Source: an archaeon | Lineage (GTDB): Archaea; Iainarchaeota; Iainarchaeia; CSSED10-239 | Direction of reading: 5' to 3' | Length of the DNA: 64,000 nt | Assembly (NCBI GenBank): GCA_029563035.1 | Contig: JAKQTP010000138.1 | Location: forward strand, 372,001 to 436,000 | The notes under the pieces: generated by a model | What the model was told of the DNA's origin: nothing | Databases searched by the model: none | Seen by the model: only the letters and a program-made list of their open reading frames with translations | Translations under genes and position numbers: made by a program | Shown here: one piece after another, positions 60,965 through 64,000 of the stretch | How positions within the stretch are numbered: position 1 is the stretch's first letter | Layout of the letters: the number at the start of each line of letters is the position of its first letter

Positions 60965-61434
60965 TGGTGAGAAATGTGGAAATTATAAACTATAGCTATG
61001 AAGATATAGAAAATCTTTGTGAAAAAATTTCAAAAAAAATAAAAAAATCAAACTTTAAAGTAGACTATATCCTTGGTGTTGCGGTCAGTGGTTTAGTCCC
61101 TGCAGTAATCTTTGCACGCCTTCTTAATACAAAAAAAATAATGAGTGTTTCTGTTTCCTCTTATGAGAAAAAGAAACAAAAAGAACTAAAGCTATTGATT
61201 GCTCCTGACAAGTCTCTTCTTAAAGGCAAGAATGTTCTGATTATTGATGATATTTGTGATACAGGTAATATTCTTATCTTTTTAAAAGACCTTTTAAAAA
61301 CATATAAGGTAAAATCAGTAAAGTGTGCTACAATTTTCCTAAACAAAGAGCATCACAAAATTGTTCCTGAATATTATGGCAAGGTTGTAAGCCATTGGGT
61401 TGGTTTTCCTTGGGATAAATTTGAGAAAGAATAA
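60964..61434 (+). CDS. Phosphoribosyltransferase
   Basis: About 156 residues from the ATG at 60964, which overlaps the TGA of the preceding gene (TGATG), so translation is coupled. The PRPP motif VLIIDDICDTGNILIFLKDL is the hallmark, and the upstream ILGVAVSGLVPAVIFARLLN supplies the PPi loop. Enzymes of this size transfer ribose-phosphate to purines, pyrimidines or related bases; the base here is not clear. No other gene of a nucleotide pathway is adjacent. Confidence 0.88.
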   Translation: MVRNVEIINYSYEDIENLCEKISKKIKKSNFKVDYILGVAVSGLVPAVIFARLLNTKKIMSVSVSSYEKKKQKELKLLIAPDKSLLKGKNVLIIDDICDTGNILIFLKDLLKTYKVKSVKCATIFLNKEHHKIVPEYYGKVVSHWVGFPWDKFEKE

Positions 61435-61437
61435 AGT

Positions 61438-63279
61438 ATGTTAAAAAGAAACCAGATCTTATTATTTCTAGTTTTTGCATTATTTATCTTTCCAACAGTT
61501 TCTGCTAGGTCCTTTGAAATAACAAATTACGACATCAACTACACTCTTGAGCAATCAGGCTTAATTTCTGTTTCTGAAAAGTTAGATTATAAGTTGTCCG
61601 GTTGTTATAAAGAGCTATTCCTTCAAAGGCCAAATCTAGAAATTATAGACCCAAGCGGTTATTGCCAAGGTGCAGAGTGTTCCTTTGAGTATAAACAAAA
61701 AAACACAGAATCTGGTGATCCTGAGTTAATACTTAAAGGTGAATTTTGTGATACAACAGTTACAGCAAATTTCAATTATTCTATTGCGCATCAGATAAGG
61801 GCTATAGAAGACGGAACTCAATTCTATTATCAAGTGTATCCAGGAAAAACAAGTGTTTCAACAAACGCAAACATTAACATTATCTTTCCTGGTGATCTAA
61901 ACCAAACAACCAGGTTCATTCATTCTAAAAACTACCAATCAAACATCACAGAAAACATTTTGAATATTTCAAAACATGTTTATGCCTATGAGATAATAGA
62001 AGTAAATATTCTTATGCCAAAAGAATGGTTCAATCAAGATAATCTCTATCACTACCCAGAAAGAACATACACCAAAGAACAAATAATCAATGAGGAACCA
62101 AACTGGCAAGAGGACTATGATAAATATACCACAGAATATGTAAAAAAAGAAGCAACCCCACAAGTAATCGCATTATTCTTTTTTTTAATGGTTGGTCTAC
62201 CAATATTGTTGCTATTTTTTATCTGGTTAATTTTTGGCAGAGATATTCCAGAAAATAAAACAGGATATTTTGGAGTTTATGAGAGAGATTTGCCAGGTCC
62301 AGAAGATCCTCTTCAGGCAAATTATTTTATCACTGGTAAATTATCAGATCATTGGTTTTCTTCAGCCATATTGTATCTGGTTTGTAAAAAACAATATGAG
62401 TTGGTAAAGGTAAGTGAGAAATCATTATTTGCTTTAGAAAAATATAATCTTATTAAAATTAAAAATGCAAAAAAAGTAAAATTGCCAACATATGTTTCAA
62501 AAGTTGCTGATTTCTTTTGGGTTTATTATCCTGATGGTGTTGTTAATTTAAATGATTTTAGAACTGGTTATTTAAGTTCTAAAAAAAGCACTGGTGGGTT
62601 GTTTGCTAATTTTGACAAAACTCTAGAATTTCAAAATTCATTTAGAGAGCTAGAAAAAGAGATAAGGACCGATTTAAAAGAATGGTCAAAGAAGAACAAT
62701 TATTTTAATAATACTGGAGTTGTTGTTGCAAAAGTAGTAATGGCATTATATTTGTTTTTATTTGCCTTTGTATTTTTGACTTTTTTTACTTCATATATTT
62801 TTCCAAATTGGACCTTTTTGTTTTTTTTCTTGCTTATATTTATTATTATAAGTAATATAAGTATAAGATTTATAAGATCAAAAACAACTATTGGGTTTGT
62901 GAAATCAAAAACAACTTTTAATACAATCTTTGGTCGTTTCTCAAAAGAGGGCAGAATAAAAAACCTTCAATGGAGTAATTTCAAAAAGTACATTACTGAC
63001 TTTTCTTTAATTAAAGATCACCCTCCAAAGCACGTAATTCTCTGGGAAGAGTACATGGTCTATGCTACTGCTTTTGGGGTAGCTAAAGAAACAGCAAAGG
63101 CATTAAAGACTGCTATGCCTGAGCAATTATCAGAAAATCAAGATTTTGTAAGTTATTCAACATTTGCAACCAGCAGTTTTTCTACATCTTTAGGTTATTC
63201 TTCAAGTAGTGGAGGTGGCGGTGGTGGAGGTGGCTTTGGCGGTGGTGGCGGTGGCGGTGGTGGTGCTGGTGCCCGCTAA
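61438..63279 (+). CDS. DUF2207-type membrane protein with Gly-rich end
   Basis: A 613-residue protein. A signal-type N-terminus (6-23) precedes an extracellular domain (residues 25-235; opening with NYDINYTLEQSGLISVSEKL), a membrane segment at about 240-265 (ALFFFLMVGLPILLLFFIWL), a cytoplasmic part, and two membrane segments at about 422-480. The tail is a Gly tract from codon repeats (GGGGGGGGFGGGGGGGGG), as in DUF2207 proteins. Function unknown. A poly-Gly GGT/GGC run gives the highest GC in this stretch. Confidence 0.75.
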   Translation: MLKRNQILLFLVFALFIFPTVSARSFEITNYDINYTLEQSGLISVSEKLDYKLSGCYKELFLQRPNLEIIDPSGYCQGAECSFEYKQKNTESGDPELILKGEFCDTTVTANFNYSIAHQIRAIEDGTQFYYQVYPGKTSVSTNANINIIFPGDLNQTTRFIHSKNYQSNITENILNISKHVYAYEIIEVNILMPKEWFNQDNLYHYPERTYTKEQIINEEPNWQEDYDKYTTEYVKKEATPQVIALFFFLMVGLPILLLFFIWLIFGRDIPENKTGYFGVYERDLPGPEDPLQANYFITGKLSDHWFSSAILYLVCKKQYELVKVSEKSLFALEKYNLIKIKNAKKVKLPTYVSKVADFFWVYYPDGVVNLNDFRTGYLSSKKSTGGLFANFDKTLEFQNSFRELEKEIRTDLKEWSKKNNYFNNTGVVVAKVVMALYLFLFAFVFLTFFTSYIFPNWTFLFFFLLIFIIISNISIRFIRSKTTIGFVKSKTTFNTIFGRFSKEGRIKNLQWSNFKKYITDFSLIKDHPPKHVILWEEYMVYATAFGVAKETAKALKTAMPEQLSENQDFVSYSTFATSSFSTSLGYSSSSGGGGGGGGFGGGGGGGGGAGAR

Positions 63280-63353
63280 AACAAATTGTTTATAAATCCT
63301 TTATTCTTATTTATTTCTAATTATACAATTTAAATTAGGAGAAAAGATAAAAT

Positions 63354-64000
63354 ATGGTTTCTAAAGATAAAAAGTTCATAATGTGGTTTGATGAAATTGG
63401 GATAGAGGATGTTCCTTATGTTGGGGGAAAGAACGCCTCCTTAGGAGAGATGTATCAAAACTTAAGAAAAAAAGGAGTAAAGATCCCATATGGTTTTGCA
63501 GTAACAGCATATGCCTACAGATATGTTCTTGAAAAATCTGGTTTAAAATCTGAAATTAAAAATATCCTAAAAGATCTAGATACTCACAACATAAATTCTC
63601 TTGCAGAAAAAGGCAGTAAGATTAGACATCTGATAAGACACGCAGAAATTCCAAAAGAATTAGAAAAAGACATTTTTGCTGCATATGATAAATTATGTAA
63701 AATAGAAAAAATAAAAAATTTAGATGTGGCTGTTCGTTCAAGTGCAACAGCTGAAGATCTTCCAGATGCATCCTTTGCTGGACAACAAGAAAGCTATCTT
63801 AATATTACAGGAAAAGAAGATTTACTAGAATCCGTAAGAAAATGCTTTGCTTCTCTTTTCACAAACAGAGCAATCTCCTATAGAGAAGACAAGCACTTTG
63901 ATCATTTCAGTATTGCTCTTTCTGTTGTTGTTCAAAGAATGGTTAGAAGTGATTTGGCTTCTTCTGGTGTTATGTTTTCAATAGATACAGAAACTGGTTT
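63354..64000 (+). CDS. ppsA: Phosphoenolpyruvate synthase, N-terminal part (cut by window edge)
   Basis: ATG at 63354 with an AGGAG ribosome site opens a frame that runs off the window. About 215 residues are visible: YVGGKNASLGEMYQNLRKKG, IPYGFAVTAYAYRYVLEKSG, VAVRSSATAEDLPDASFAGQ and QQESYLNITGK are the ATP-grasp-type nucleotide-binding motifs of PpsA/PEP synthase. The catalytic His domain lies beyond the window. It makes PEP from pyruvate and ATP. Confidence 0.93.
   Translation, partial: MVSKDKKFIMWFDEIGIEDVPYVGGKNASLGEMYQNLRKKGVKIPYGFAVTAYAYRYVLEKSGLKSEIKNILKDLDTHNINSLAEKGSKIRHLIRHAEIPKELEKDIFAAYDKLCKIEKIKNLDVAVRSSATAEDLPDASFAGQQESYLNITGKEDLLESVRKCFASLFTNRAISYREDKHFDHFSIALSVVVQRMVRSDLASSGVMFSIDTETG

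Noticed and set aside
1..64000. CRISPR arrays, rRNA genes and complete insertion sequences
   Set aside because: No regular spaced repeats, no 16S/23S/5S segments and no transposase gene with terminal repeats could be found by reading.

Overview
The window is a gene-dense, strongly AT-rich stretch of an archaeal chromosome. The archaeal assignment rests on directly recognisable genes: TFB, eukaryote-type ribosomal proteins L35Ae, L15e and L44e, fibrillarin with Nop5, Alba, HerA and NurA, an XPD-type helicase, GatD and GatE, RNase HII, and a tRNA-Trp with a bulge-helix-bulge intron. Small lineage-specific proteins, short or leaderless 5' ends, very low GC and many unrecognised coiled-coil proteins suggest a DPANN-type archaeon (Woesearchaeota/Pacearchaeota-like). 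That lineage placement is inference. No rRNA, CRISPR array or complete transposon was seen.

Layout. 1-5.7 kb: cyclophilin, cation exchanger, fibrillarin-Nop5 pair (Nop5 lacks its N-terminal domain), L35Ae, RNase HII, MarC, tRNA-Val and a TVP38-type membrane protein. 5.8-12.8 kb: L15e, two small membrane proteins, a HerA-like protein that has lost both nucleotide-binding motifs, TFB, a run of basic lineage-specific proteins and thioredoxin reductase. 12.8-28.4 kb: a HerA-type ATPase split at its P-loop by a 403-residue intein with a LAGLIDADG endonuclease, L44e, a cysteine desulfurase, Alba, a possible stand-alone family B polymerase N-terminal domain, tRNA-Trp, an MBL-fold nuclease, a pilus-type secretion ATPase, HtpX, a RelE-type toxin-antitoxin operon, NurA, a 30-residue small membrane ORF and a winged-helix regulator. 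28.6-31.6 kb: a secreted beta-propeller protein and endonuclease III.

31.7-42.3 kb is a surface-glycan island: GtrA, flippase, GalE, GDP-mannose dehydratase and GDP-fucose synthase, a WecG-type and two GT4 glycosyltransferases, a polysaccharide deacetylase and two methyltransferases. 42.3-55.8 kb: TldD/PmbA, GatDE, a HIT protein, a CNNM-type transporter, tRNA-Gln, a HAD phosphatase, TrpS and a possible degenerate radical-SAM protein. 55.9-64 kb: a tandem Lrp regulator, a decayed toxin-antitoxin locus, an XPD-type helicase, a flavodoxin-ferredoxin protein, a phosphoribosyltransferase, a DUF2207 protein and the start of PEP synthase.

The items most worth a second look are: a short intergenic motif around GTCCARTGC seen at three places and a possibly related TTGGACG hairpin at two more; the dead HerA paralog beside a coiled-coil gene; the decayed toxin-antitoxin pair behind an operator of three 11-bp-phased GATATC sites; a RelE toxin carrying an antitoxin-like tail; and two tandem 30-bp palindromes upstream of endonuclease III. 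No single locus here can be called a complete new system from sequence alone.
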